Source: Diaporthe sp. PMI_573
Taxonomy: Eukaryota > Ascomycota > Sordariomycetes > Diaporthales > Diaporthaceae
Direction: 5' to 3'
NCBI GenBank assembly: GCA_021399435.1
Contig: JAJTUP010000026.1
Coordinates: 1-64,000 of the forward strand
DNA length: 64,000 nt
Of the stretch, positions 22,555 through 39,229 are shown piece by piece. The notes under the pieces are model-generated. The model was not told the origin of the DNA. It saw only the letters and a program-made list of their open reading frames with translations, and searched no databases. Within the stretch, counting starts at the first letter, position 1; every line of letters starts with the position of its first letter. The translations under genes were made by a program, and so were the position numbers.

Positions 22555-25500
22555 ACCAAATCCACAGTTGGGAAATCTGTACTATCAGGGTTCATAATGG
22601 ACGACTTGCAACGACGGGGGCTCGCCTACATTTCTTTCTTTCTCCGACATGGAGACAAATCAAAACCTCGAGTCGGAACAGCCCTGCGCCACCTGGCATC
22701 TCAAATGGCGCAAAACGATCCCAAAGTGCTGGACAAAATTTCGACCATCAAGGAACAAGGTGAACATCTCAATGATTCTAACGACGCTAGTCTCTGGCGA
22801 AAATTGTTTGTGAACTGCATCCTTCAGGTTCAGTTCACCGCACAATTCTGGGTCATTGATGCAATGGGCGAGTGCGGGAATTTCGCGCCGTTCCTGGAGT
22901 CGATGCTTTCGAAAGTGGACCGAAAGGTTCCTCTAAAACTCATACCCACCGGTCGGGATACACCAGATCTTTCCAAATCTCTCTTAAGTCTCGATGAGGA
23001 GTATCTGGTAATCGAGAGAATATCCTCGACTGATACACTTGGTGATATCAACAGCCTGGTCAAGGAAAAGTAGAAATGCTTCATTGTCGATAGCGATGAA
23101 AACAGACAAGTCCTTGTACAAAGGGTCATTGACAAGGCCCAAGGATCGGTCTTGTGGACAGTTCTTGTTTTGAACGAAATATCGAATGCATACAGCAAGG
23201 AAGAAATTGAGTCTATTCTGCAGGAATTGCCCCGAGAGGTGGAGGATCTATATTATAGATCTCTGCAGTCGATGTCTCGGCTTTCCCGGGGGAAGCAGCT
23301 CGCCAAAGCAATTCTGACCTGGACAGTATGCTCGATGCAACCTCTACTCCCGGTAGAGCTAGATGGAGCCATGAGAATACAGCTAAGAGAAGACATCACC
23401 AGGCTGGACGAGTCAATCAAGGCCCTGTGCGGACAACTTGTTATAATTGATAAGTCAGGCAGAGTCCGGATGATCCATGAGGCTGTCAGAGATTTCCTAT
23501 TGTCCGGAGAGGTTGAATCCGAATTTTGGGTTCGGAAAACGGATACTCACACACAGCTTGCAAGAGCATGCCTTACTTACTTGACCAGCGACGAAATGAA
23601 GCCTCCGCGGACAGCTCGACAACGATCTAATCTACAATCCGCTGGTGCAAAATCAGAATTTCGCTCCTATGCTTATACGTCATTTTCGTATCACCTGGTA
23701 CGAACCGATCCTCTAGCCGATGATATTCTACAAATTTTCGACAACTTCCTGCAATGTAACGTGCTCTCATGGATCGAATTTGTGTCCCGTATGGGGAAGC
23801 TCTCTCCCTTGATTCGAGCCGCAAAGCCTTTTCAGAAATACGCAAGAGCTCTGGCTACAGAAAGGCCGCCGCTTGGAAAGGAAATCCAACGAATACGAGG
23901 CTGGGCCACAGATTTAGTGCGTCTGTCAGCTAAGTTCGCGACTGCACTTGTTGACTTTCCGCCGGCGATATTTACCCTCATTCCACCGCTTTGTCCACCG
24001 GGATCCGAGATTTGCAAGGTATCCAATGTCAATCGGAATCTTTCTGTTGTTGGGCTGTCTTCAAGCCAGTGGGGCGATCGACTATCTTGCATAGCCTTTC
24101 GTGAAGGCCAATCTAGTGCTCTTTGTCACGGACACGATTTGTTTGCCGTCGGCCTCACTACAGGATTGGTCGAGATATACCACGCCGATACCTCTCAGGC
24201 CTACAAGACCTTGGACCATGGAGAACCAGTGAAATGTATTGGGATCAAGGTTCGCCCGAGGTTACTGGCGTCTTGCGGGATGAAGACGGTGAAAGTCTGG
24301 GACATTGAGACTGGGGTTCCTCTGCACGTTCTTGCTGCTCCCCAAAAGCCCATACCTCTGGAATTCGATGAACATGTTCTTATGGTTGCAACATCCAAAG
24401 GACACCTCCGAGCGTGGGATCTCGGCAACAAAGCTCTTGATTTCAATGACCGATCATGGAATGACGAGGATGAATCGAATCCTCTCAGAGGCCAACCATC
24501 TGCAGTCTCAATTTCAATACCGCATAAAATGCTTGCAGTGGCTTATATTGGAAAGCCAGTCATCCTCTGGGACCTCGAAGCCGATAGCTACTATGGCAAA
24601 ACTGGCAAGAAATTGCCCAGTGGCGAAAGCAGCACACATCCTGTTACCGCCCTGGTCTTTAATCCAAATCAGGATGCCGAGATCCTCGACGGCCATCTGG
24701 TCATACTGGACCCTTTCGATGACCAAGAAATCGTTAGCACCCGGGCGCAATGTCCCACGATCGCTGCCAGTCCAAACGGAAGATTCCTAGCAGACGCCCC
24801 CGGAGGCGGCGTGCTTCACATCTACGAGTTTGACACCTTGAAACTGTTGTATCGTGTTCACGCCGACACCTCCTATATCAGACAAATCAGCTTCAGTCAC
24901 AACAGCCTGCGCTTGGCTGACTTACGAGGATCGCAGTGCTATGTCTGGGAGCCAACTGCTCTTTGGAGTGGCACACTTAGAGATGGGGGTAGCGAGGGTA
25001 GCGAGGATAGCTCGAGCCCAGTTGTCAGTGTCGTTGTAGCTGGTGCCCGAGCCAAAGTCACTGCCATCGTCGTACTACCCACTGGTGTCGTGGCCCTTGT
25101 CGGCAAATATGACGGTTCCGTATCACTCTATGATCTGAAAACAGGGAGCATCATCCGTGAGCTATACAGTCACAAGTCTCCGGTCCGAATTGTGGAATGG
25201 TCCGCCAGGGGCTCAGTGCTTCTCAGCGTCGACATATCCAACAGCATCATTGCGTGGAAACGGCAGAAGTCCCCACGGGAAGGTTGGGTGCCCGAAAGGG
25301 AGCTGTTCCGATCCCAGCTGAATTGTGGTGATTCCATTCATCAGGCTCTACTTTGCGAGAGCGAGGAAAGACTGGTCCTTTCCACGCGTGGGTCAGACCA
25401 CCTTTGGGGGGATCAGACGGTACGCGTATATTATGTACACAGCAAAAGGAAGGCAACTGGAACACTCGAAAGTGGTTCCAACACCCACGGACCCCCGCTC

Positions 25501-26050
25501 TCGTCGTGTGCTTCGATTGCAAAGATGTCCGAATATGGCTTTGGGACAATCTAAGGGCCATCCGATCCTATACTACCACATCACAAGAACAATTACTATT
25601 GGAGTGGGAATTTAGGATGCAATACACGCCCTCCTTTTTGTGCCAGATACTCAAAGACGTCCATGTCGACATTCCAGTGCATGGGACATATGAAGTTCTG
25701 ACGGAGGACCATGCGCAGAGAGACTCTTTCGAGAGGAAAATAGATCATGGCATGAGTGGAACGACACCCAGGGTGGTGTTGACTGGGGCAGAGCGACCTT
25801 TTGCGTCACGGAATTATCAATTATCGGATGTAAATAAAAACTCGTGGAATATATATCTTTATCGGCAAGAAGTCATGGGTTTGCTCGGGGGGCCTTGAAA
25901 GTGCCGACGCATACAATGGATTGAACAAGTACTCCCGACACTTCCTTGTACCACATGAGTGGGTTGCAGGGTCTAGGCATATGATATGTTCCACAAGTGC
26001 CAACGGCAAGGAAATTGCTTTTGGAAGGAATGGAGATGTCGTCGTGGTGG
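22555..26050 (+). pseudogene. Decayed NACHT/WD40 NLR-type gene
   Basis: The protein family is the fungal STAND NTPases with a C-terminal beta-propeller, some of which act in non-self recognition. A P-loop-like VGKSVLSGF lies just before the ATG at 22597 in the same frame. NACHT text follows (YISFFLRHGDKSK, then AQFWVIDAMGEC), and a winged-helix and helical region with WTVLVLNEISNAYSKEE and IHEAVRDFLL. From about 24.0 kb there are WD40-like blades. Damage is visible. No recognisable effector domain lies upstream. A TAG at 23071-23073 interrupts an otherwise continuous frame. One frameshift lies near 25.41-25.45 kb and a second near 25.85 kb, after which the family C-terminus continues (KYSRHFLVPHEWVAG) to about 26.05 kb. 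The copia element end lies about 260 bp upstream. Confidence 0.8.
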
Positions 26051-31343
<5,293 letters not shown>

Positions 31344-31977
31344 GAAATTCCAGACTGATTCCAAGCGGCTGTGCACGGTGTGGGTTGAGTAGGTTTGAGG
31401 TGACGGCCTCCTGCGCGGTTGACATAGTAGTCTCCGGCACCTCGGCCACATGTGAATTGATGATGAACGTCGGTTTATGCGGTGCCATTGAGTTGGAGGA
31501 TCGAACTTGACTTGGGTTTCTTTTCTTTTTTTTTTTTCTGCCTCTCTTTGCCCGTCACTCATTTAGCTTTTTTAGGATCAACAGGCACTGTAACGTATTC
31601 AGCACAATATAAAAATTGGTGATGGATGCTTGACAAATCATATTGGAAGATGCCCCTGTGATTTGTCCTGCTGTAATAAGGCTGGTGATTATAAATGAAC
31701 TCTGGATGTGTGGTGAAGTTGAACTTTTGAGTCTACCCTTGCAGCCCGAGAACCCGTACATGCAATGGATAAAGACGGCGAAAGGTGACAAGGAGAGATC
31801 GGGGCATATGTATTCCAGAGCTCTTCTCGCAGCAAGCATGGGAACAAACTCTTCATGGTGGCTGTCTCCTTGCTACAAATCGGAATCTTGAATTTACCCG
31901 CCTTGATTTCGCGAAGCACACACCACCTATTATCAACATCACAGCCGTCTCTGCACTGCGTCTGAACTTACCAGATC
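31344..31977. other. Intergenic, cutinase 3' flank
   Basis: A T-rich run lies at about 31.52-31.54 kb, shortly after the cutinase stop. I see no gene. Confidence 0.6.
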
Positions 31978-32289
31978 ATGGACACGACCGAGGAGTCGTA
32001 CAAGAATCCCACCAAGGACGGGTCTTGTCAGGTACACTCTTTGGCCTCGGATCTACCGCAATGCATACCGTCGCTGCAAGACGTAGAAGAGGCTAAACAC
32101 ACATACAAATTATTCTGTGACCGCAACAAAGTTGCGCAAATTGGAGAATATGTCGTGAAATGAGGTCGATTTGATACTATGGAGGGCTGGACCATGCTCC
32201 ATCTCGGAAGGATGACCGGCGTTTCTGTTCCAACCGTATATGCCATCCTCTTGGAGGCGAGGACCTCAGTCTCGACAAAGAGGGCGTGA
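31978..32289 (+). pseudogene. Fragment of an aminoglycoside-phosphotransferase-fold (APH) kinase-like gene
   Basis: The frame from the ATG at 31978 reads into text typical of the N-lobe of fungal APH-family proteins: LFCDRNKVAQIGEYVVK, then after an in-frame TGA at 32161-32163, TMEGWTMLHL and TGVSVPTVYAILLE. The family consensus has VVKYG followed by EG and PVPRVYA. A second TGA ends it at 32287-32289. The C-lobe with the catalytic HGD and DxD motifs is not found downstream. It is a truncated, stop-containing relic. Intact fungal members are abundant; most have no known substrate. Confidence 0.5.
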
Positions 32290-35200
32290 CAGTCTTCCCA
32301 AAGAGCGCGCAGTACTCAACGACTTCTACCGCATATTGGTCAGTGGATTCCTGGCCCATTGATACGAGGTGGTTCATCCGGCGGCGGGCAAAAATGCAAG
32401 GTGCTATAGATGGCCCAATAACAGGTCGTCGGTTGGCAGGCTGGGGTTGCCTTTGATGGCAATCGGGGAAATTGGTCACTGGCTGCAAGCTAGTATTGGG
32501 TGTGACAGCCTCGTGGGCGTCGAGTTGTGTAATGTGCCATGCAGCATGGAGGCGTAAAGAGATTGCTGCACCGAACCAAGGACGGGAAATGTAAGGGTGA
32601 GCTGCTGCTGAGATGAGATGCCGGCATGTAGTGTGCCCTACCGTGCCGGGGAGGGTAGGGTCCAGGGTTGATATTTTTAGAGACGTGCATGCGCGTGTGG
32701 TTCGGGAGACTCCTTAAGCGCGGTCTGCAGCAGCTCGTCATCAATGACCCCCAACTTGCCAGAGTAGGTACTGTGTACTACAGTACCTAGTACGGCGCAT
32801 CCCCGTAGTCAGCGAGGAATATCTGAACGAATAGTGGTCAGCACGCCGTCTCCGAGACAGCCGACAAATGTTGTACAACATGCTCTTGGGATTGTGCACG
32901 CATCTGTTGTGGAAATGCACTTGTACTGGCTGACCCTCCTGGTGGCCTCGCTTGGGGCCGGATGCCCAGATAGGAGCTGGTCCCCTGTCTCGGTGCTGGG
33001 AACCCGCCCTGAAAGTGGAGCTTCAAGTCGCCCGTCGGGCCTGTTGGACTGAACAAGGGTGGAGCTCGGAGCTCGGACCACATCCGCGCCCGCGCCCGCG
33101 CCCGCGCCCGCGCTTCCCACAACCTCATGTCTCCGGCCGACCTTCAACCTCAGCTTTGCCATGCTCATTGACCTCATCGCCTCGGGTCATCTGCGCCACA
33201 TTCACCTGGACCTCATCCCACGGCACGGCACGCCTGGCATTCCTCTGCCGTCACCGCTGTGCTTTTGGCTCGATATTCCCTGACTCTCGCCCCCGGCGTC
33301 GCCCTCATTTCCCAGCAAACGGCACAGCAGGCAGGGTGGATCGACGCGACAGCGAAGGAGTGCTGTGCCGCAGCGAGCCAACAGCATGACTCCATCGTCG
33401 ACTGATCCGCCATTCTGCAGCATTTTAGCACCAACAAACCACCAACGGCACTCTTGGCTCCCATTGCTGGTGCGCGATGAGCGGTCTGCCGATGCGCTGG
33501 CGGTTCGACTTGTTCAACCACGCGGTGGACGATCCGTCACCCGTCATCCGCCATCCGCGACCCTTACTGCTCCTCCGTCCGAACCCAACGCTCTGGTAAC
33601 TGCTCCTTGGTCCCTTGGTCGAGATTGTCTCCATCTTGAACTCCTAGTCCTCGGCCTTAGATGGGCTCCCTGTCAACGGGTCTCGCCGCTGCCGTCAGGT
33701 TGTGAGCAGCTTATTGTAATCTTCAGCCCTTAACGCAGTATCCTTCGCGCGTTGCACGTATGAATCTCAATGGCACTACTCGAATCCAGAAGATATTTCT
33801 GTACCGAGAACATTGACGATGTCACCCACCTTTGCCCAGGGCAACGGACCTGTGCCGCTGGCCCCCAAACTCGACGCAACCTTCGCGCGCACACCCGCCT
33901 GGCCCGCTCCACGGAGGGCACTTGAGTCTGCACCCTGACCTCTCCGGATCTCAGACTCCACCTCGTGGGCAACGGCAAAACTCTGTCTGCTAATTCTGGC
34001 CCAACCAACTGGCCTGCTTTTTTTTTTTTTTTGTTTGTTGTCGTTGTTGTTGGTTGTTTGACCGCTATGCGCAGAGCTTGGCCAGTCCCACCCCCCACCC
34101 TCAGCCGCACACCATTTATCCCAAGGTTCGCAAGTTTGCAATCTCAGCAAGCCAATGCAGCAAAGAGAAAGGCAACACGCTGTGCCGCAGGTTTGTTCAA
34201 CCCGAAACGCTGCAATCTCGGTGTCCAGCGAGCATCTGTACCAGGCAAACCAGCAGCTTTCACGCGTCCGCGTTTGTCGCTCATCTGACATCCTCCCGGG
34301 TACGGAGTATTACCTCTCTGAAACAGGTCCCACAGGGTGCACGTGAGTGGACTTGCGGCTGTGTAAAGTTACATTGAGCGTTGGTCTGGCGTGGCAACGC
34401 GGCAGCTTCCTTTATCCTCGCTGGGCTAACCGGCTCCATGCCCGATGCCACGTTGAGCCTGGCACCAGCGCAGGATCCTGCAGGTCAGCAAACTGCGGCT
34501 TGAGGAATGAATGCCCACATGTTGTCGGGAATGATGTGAGACCATTGGTCAGTTTAGGCGCTAGCTCCGATCTTGCTCACCAACCTCGAGCTTGGGTTTG
34601 TTCTCCCACGTCCCAAAATGTGCGGCCCGCTGCCGATCAACGATCGGCTCTTCGTTGCCTAGGACGTTCTCGATCTAGGTAGGGCGCAGCTCCCACGCTG
34701 ATGCCACGCTCACTTGCCTTGGTCAAGTCAAGGGTTGTGGCTTGCAAGGCTTTGTTCTTCGCCCATGTGGGATCCAAGTGCTCCGAACGCCTGGTGTTTG
34801 TTTCTTTTTTGGGGGGCCAAGAACCATGTGCGTTGTGGTCGGCTCCTTCTCACTGTACCCACCCATCTGTCCCAGCCCAGCCCAGCAGTGTTGGTGCTGT
34901 CGTCTGATGAGGGCCAATGCTTTCGCTGCTTCCAACGTGTGCTCCTCCAAGGCTCCATTGGAGCCGTGGATCCTCCAAGCGATGATTCCCTTGGACTCTG
35001 ATATAAGAGCAGGCTAGGTCTCTGCCTGTCGCAACCGGCCCTTCATGAGACCACTACACAGCAATATTTTGAAAATCCTGGACCTCAACTTACTTAACTT
35101 TTCCGTCTCTCGACCTTCACAATAATCTTCAGACTTATTGTCCAGAGGATACTCGCATTTGCTCTCGCTTTCTCTTAACCAGTACACTTCTGTACGCAAG

Positions 35201-35322
35201 TGTTGTCACCTGCGATATCAGAGTTCACGTTTCATTCCTTCGAGAAGTCATCAAGAACAAGCCCCAATGATCTCCACCACCGACAGCGCCCTCCTTCAGC
35301 TCCACTTCACCACTGGATCAGA
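32290..35322. other. Intergenic with GC-rich hexamer and poly-T tracts
   Basis: No gene is recognisable in this 3-kb stretch. It contains a CGCGCC hexamer array (33085-33113) and a 15-bp T run at 34018-34032 followed by GTT-rich sequence. The last 250 bp are pyrimidine-rich and fit the promoter and leader of the MFS gene. Confidence 0.6.
33085..33113. repeat. CGCGCC hexamer array, nearly five units
   Basis: The unit CGCGCC is repeated four times in full plus five bases. On the minus strand it gives five spaced GGG runs or near-runs, so G-quadruplex potential exists. Confidence 0.9.
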
Positions 35323-37420
35323 ATGGGCCTCTTCCAACGCAACAGCAAGCAGCAGCCCGAAGGCAAGCTTGAGGTGGTTGATGAATCTCTTCGACAAGAG
35401 ACAGAATGGAAGCCAACAACTCACCAACTAATGATCATGGTCGCTCTGAGTGTCATCAGCTTCATGGTCTCACTCGACGCATGTATCATCGTCACTTCAC
35501 TTAGTGTAAGGCCCCATTCACTTGTCACGCAATCTTCTGCGCCGCAGCCTTCTCCAGACACCCGGTTGTACTGACACAAATGCTCTGCAGGCTATCGTAG
35601 AAGACCTCGGAGGAACCGCCACTCAGAGCTTCTGGGTCGGCACAGCATATCTGCTATCAACAGCAGTCGCTATGCCATTCTTGGCCTCAATATCCGACAT
35701 ATTCGGCAGACCGATCCTCTTAATATTTTCCATTGTAATGTTTACAACCGGTTCCATCATTTGCGCCGTTGCGCCGGGCATCGCGACCCTCTTGGGCGGT
35801 CGCTCCGTTCAGGGCATCGGCGGCGGAGGCATTATTGTTTTGAGCTTGGTCATCTTCACGGATATCGTTCCCCTCCGGCAGCGACCAAAATGGTACGGAA
35901 CGGTACAGGGAGCATGGGCTTTGGGCAACTGTGTCGGGCCCGTGCTGGGCGGAGCCATCGCCGATAACACCACCTGGCGTTGGGTGTTCTACATCATGTT
36001 CCCTTTCTGCGCCTTCGGTCTCATTTCTATCCCCTTTCTTCTCACGCTGAAGCCAAAGGTTGAGACCATGGGGCAGAAGCTCGCACGTGTCGACTGGGTC
36101 GGCTCAGCTATCTTCATGACTTCTGCGACGCTGTTCCTCATTGCGATCTCATGGGGCGGTACTCAGTTCGAGTGGTCCAGCGCCGCCACCATTGCACCCT
36201 TGATCCTCGGTACGATCGGCCTGGCGGGTACCGCTGCCTGGGAGAAATACATGGCGAAAGAGCCTTTCCTCAGGCATTCGCTGTTCTACAACGTCAGCGC
36301 CATCTCCACTTTCATATGCAGCGCCGTGCAAGGCCTGGTACTCTTTGGCCAGCTCTACTACATCCCCTTCTATTTCATGTCGGTGTTGGAATATTCCCCA
36401 ATCCACACCGGCCTGGCCCTCCTTCCGGTCATGCTGACCCTGGTCCCGGGATCCATCATCACTGGCGTCTTAATCACTCGTTGGAACGGCTACCGCTGGC
36501 CCATTTGGTCAGGCTGGGTAGTCACAACGATCGCTTGTGGCTTGAGCACGATGTGGGATGCGGACACCTCCATCGCCATCTGGGTCGTGACGCTGATCCT
36601 CCTGGGCTTCGGGCACGGGGCGGTCCTCAACGCGCAAAACTTTGCCTCGCAAGCCATCTGTAACGATGGCGAGGAGGCCGCCGCAGCAGCCATGTACGGC
36701 TTTCTGCGACACTTCGGCACCGCCCTCGGCGTGGGCATCGGCGGCTCCGCCTTCCAGAACATAATGGCGCTCAAGCTGTCGTGGACGGATCTGCCCGACG
36801 GGGCGGAGATTGCCAAGAACGCCGAGGCGTTCATCGTGCAGCTGCTCGAGATGCCGGCATCCCCGGAGAAGACCAAGATCGTCGACGGCTACGTGTTCGG
36901 CTTCCAGGGCGTGTACAGGGTCTACCTCGGTATCAGCGCGATCGCCTTCCTCATCAGCCTCTCCATTGGGCACTACGACATGAACAAGGAGCTAGCAACG
37001 GACCACCAGCTGCAGGACAACAACATCGCCCGCATAATGGACAAGAGGCTGTCGTCGTACCGCAACTCGCGCATGAACCCCGCCGCCCTGGGCGGGCTCA
37101 AGCTCGACTCGGTCCAGGAGAGTGTCCAGGAGAGCCCGCAGGAGACGCTCAATGGCTCCAGGAGGCCGAGCGATGCCGAGACAAAGATCGGCAGCGGGGC
37201 TGTGACGCCGCGCATCCCGGAGGGGGAGGAGGCGGTGCAGGCGCTGCCGCAGAAGCCTGAGCCTGTGGCCACTGAGCTGAAGAAGGTGGCTACGGGTGGC
37301 GAGGCTGAGAAGACCAAGGCCCGTGAAGCTGTGAAGAGCGAGACATCGACGGTTGAGGCTGCAAAGTCTGACAACTCGAAGCCTGAAGACACGAAGCCTG
37401 AGCCGGCTCCTGCTACATAA
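35323..37420 (+). CDS. MFS drug:H+ antiporter, 14-spanner DHA2 type
   Basis: The protein would export small toxic compounds across the plasma membrane in exchange for protons; the substrate cannot be read from sequence. Exon 1 is 35323-35505 and exon 2 is 35591-37420, with an 85-bp intron (GTAAGG...GCAG) in phase 0. The product is 670 residues. A hydrophilic N-terminus precedes the first membrane segment (about residues 36-58). Family signatures are DIFGRP after segment 2, GRSVQGIGGGGI near residue 130 and TTWRWVFYI near residue 190, as in DHA2 pumps. About 14 hydrophobic segments follow. The C-terminal tail of about 110 residues is rich in Lys, Glu, Pro and Ser. The first ATG in frame is at 35323. 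No biosynthetic cluster adjoins it. Confidence 0.93.
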
Positions 37421-37943
37421 TGTGTGATACGAATGGGAGTTAGGTGCCTTTGTCTTGCTCTTTTGCTCAAACGTCTCTTTTGTCATGGAATGGGTCACTG
37501 GGATTGGATACCAATGAGAGCGATATAGCCAAAGTAGCAGCAAATCTTGAAATCAGCTTGTGATTCACTCCATCCCTACCTACAGTGAACTAGCCCACCC
37601 GCCTACAACATTGAGCCCCATTGATAGACAATCCATTGTATGCCTCTCTACAAATCCTTAGTTGCTTCCCCGTCGCACAAAGAACTCTGACAAAGACGTA
37701 GGTCTTTGCATAATAGGTATTGTGGATAGTACAATGCCATGTGTGAACACTGATCTTCCCGATGCAATCATATTTATGTGAGACAACCCCGTCATCCCTT
37801 GGGTGCAATCCACGAGAAACAGCTTTTCGAGCCCTCAACTTACTACTGTATTTTCTCGACAATATTTCTCTCGAGCAATCTGTGGCACTCAAAAACAACA
37901 ACCTTGCATATCAACTCGATACCACTATAAATAACTTACCACC
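37421..37943. other. Intergenic between MFS gene and small membrane ORF
   Basis: No gene is seen. The last 120 bp have the CA- and CT-rich, leader-like composition common before fungal start codons, including CAAAAACAACAACC at about 37.89 kb. Confidence 0.5.
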
Positions 37944-38222
37944 ATGTTTATCATTGACACACTCATACGCGGTGTAATATTCTGCTTTGTCTTGGGAGGA
38001 GGTATCGTGGCCAGCCTCATCGGCTTAGCCCTCCAACGCGAAACGGCCAGCAAGACCAAGAAGGTTCGTGCCACCCGGAAGCGAGAAAAGGCCTTGCTAG
38101 CTCACTGGCAAGAGTGCGTACCCTGCAACCGTTCTTTACGAGGCCAATTCGTCGATGCGCGTGGAATTCCTCATTTTGAGGGTTGTCGCTCACATTCGGG
38201 ACGGGACTGGTCTCGAAGCTAG
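37944..38222 (+). CDS. Hypothetical small one-TM protein, 92 residues
   Basis: I do not recognise the family. The ATG has a good fungal context (CCACCATG) and follows a leader-like stretch. Residues about 9-30 (VIFCFVLGGGIVASLIGLAL) form one membrane segment near the N-terminus, followed by a strongly basic stretch (KTKKVRATRKREK), which predicts a cytosolic C-terminal part. The rest has three Cys (CVPC and a later C), with the CxxC pair at about residues 58-61. It could be a signal-anchor membrane protein. A real gene is supported by start context and membrane topology only, with no homology that I can name. Confidence 0.45.
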   Translation: MFIIDTLIRGVIFCFVLGGGIVASLIGLALQRETASKTKKVRATRKREKALLAHWQECVPCNRSLRGQFVDARGIPHFEGCRSHSGRDWSRS

Positions 38223-38866
38223 CTAAAGGTAAAGCGTCCCAGCAATCAGCAGCGTGCCAGTGGTGAGCAATAGGAAGATGGCGTAAATCGCCTCCTCACA
38301 GCTAGAATAATACTACCAATCTCGAATTAAACTTTTGCGGCTCTCAATCACCCTGCGGCCCAACGTGAAGGCGTGACCCCTGGCGCGGCACTCCGTCGAC
38401 GCAGACGATGGCCATCTCTTATTTGAACCTGACCTTTAATTTGATTGACCCCACACAGCCCAGAGCACGGTTTGAGTATTAAAAAATCTCCTTCAGAGGA
38501 ACTACTCCAGCCAAAATGCTCTAGATTAGGACAAGATTCGACGCTGTAATTAGGTAAATTGCCGACAGGTTTATGACATTTTATTTCGGCTGAATCTTGG
38601 TTGAATTTCATGCCTCCTGTTCTCTCGGTCTCGCTCAGATTGCTATTTGAGGCTCAACTAAAAGTCAAATGAGACAAGCTATCATATGGGAGCATAAACG
38701 TTATCTCATTTCTGACAGTAGGGTCCTTGTCACCTCCTCAGGACGTCTCTTGTTGGGTGATAGCGGATTATTTTGTAATCATTGCACGATCCCCTGCTGT
38801 GTGCTCCCAAAGCCACGTCTTTTGCTTTCCATGAAATGCTTAACCCTCAACTAAATAGTGCCTTCA
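38223..38866. other. Intergenic between convergent small genes
   Basis: I see no gene in this 0.6-kb interval. It is the shared 3' flank of the small membrane ORF and the minus-strand cysteine-rich gene. Confidence 0.5.
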
Positions 38867-39229
38867 TCAATAGAGCGCCGCCACACTCAACACCCAGATG
38901 CCCAAGACGAACAGGCTCATTGTCGAGCTCGTGGTCGAAGCCGTACTCTTCTCATGGAATCCCAAAATTCCATGTCTCCATCTGCTGTCACCATTTTCAT
39001 TGATGATGAGACAGTCTGAGAAGCTCTGCTCTGAGGCTGATGCTGAGGGAGCCTCGCACCACGCAAAACAGCCGTCCGCGATACTGATTGGATTTGGCTC
39101 GCAGCAGGTCACAAACGCCTGGTTGCTAGTATTAATGGATGGGACGACGGCGAAGGTGATGTTGGAGGGAACGTCGACCTGTGAAGACTCGGGGATTCCG
39201 TCTGGGCAAGTAGTCGTGTTCCAGGACAT
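38867..39229 (-). CDS. Small cysteine-rich protein with C-terminal membrane tail, 120 residues
   Basis: It resembles small fungal proteins with a Cys pattern C...CC...CxxWC...C and a hydrophobic C-terminus; their function is unknown to me. The start MSWNTTTCPDG at 39229 fits such proteins, although the frame is open upstream to 39379. Cys are seen at CPDG, VTCCEPNP, DGCFAWCEAP and SDCL. Several N-x-S/T sites suggest glycosylation. The last 20 residues (SLFVLGIWVLSVAAL) are hydrophobic, preceded by a Ser/Thr-rich linker, which fits a GPI signal or tail anchor. No clear N-terminal signal peptide is visible, so surface location is uncertain. No intron is needed. The Stk19-domain gene lies divergently 2 kb away. 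Confidence 0.7.
   Translation of the reverse strand: MSWNTTTCPDGIPESSQVDVPSNITFAVVPSINTSNQAFVTCCEPNPISIADGCFAWCEAPSASASEQSFSDCLIINENGDSRWRHGILGFHEKSTASTTSSTMSLFVLGIWVLSVAALY

Noticed and set aside
37926..37933. TATAAATA before the small membrane ORF
   Set aside because: It ends about 10 bp from the start codon, too close to act as a TATA box for that gene.
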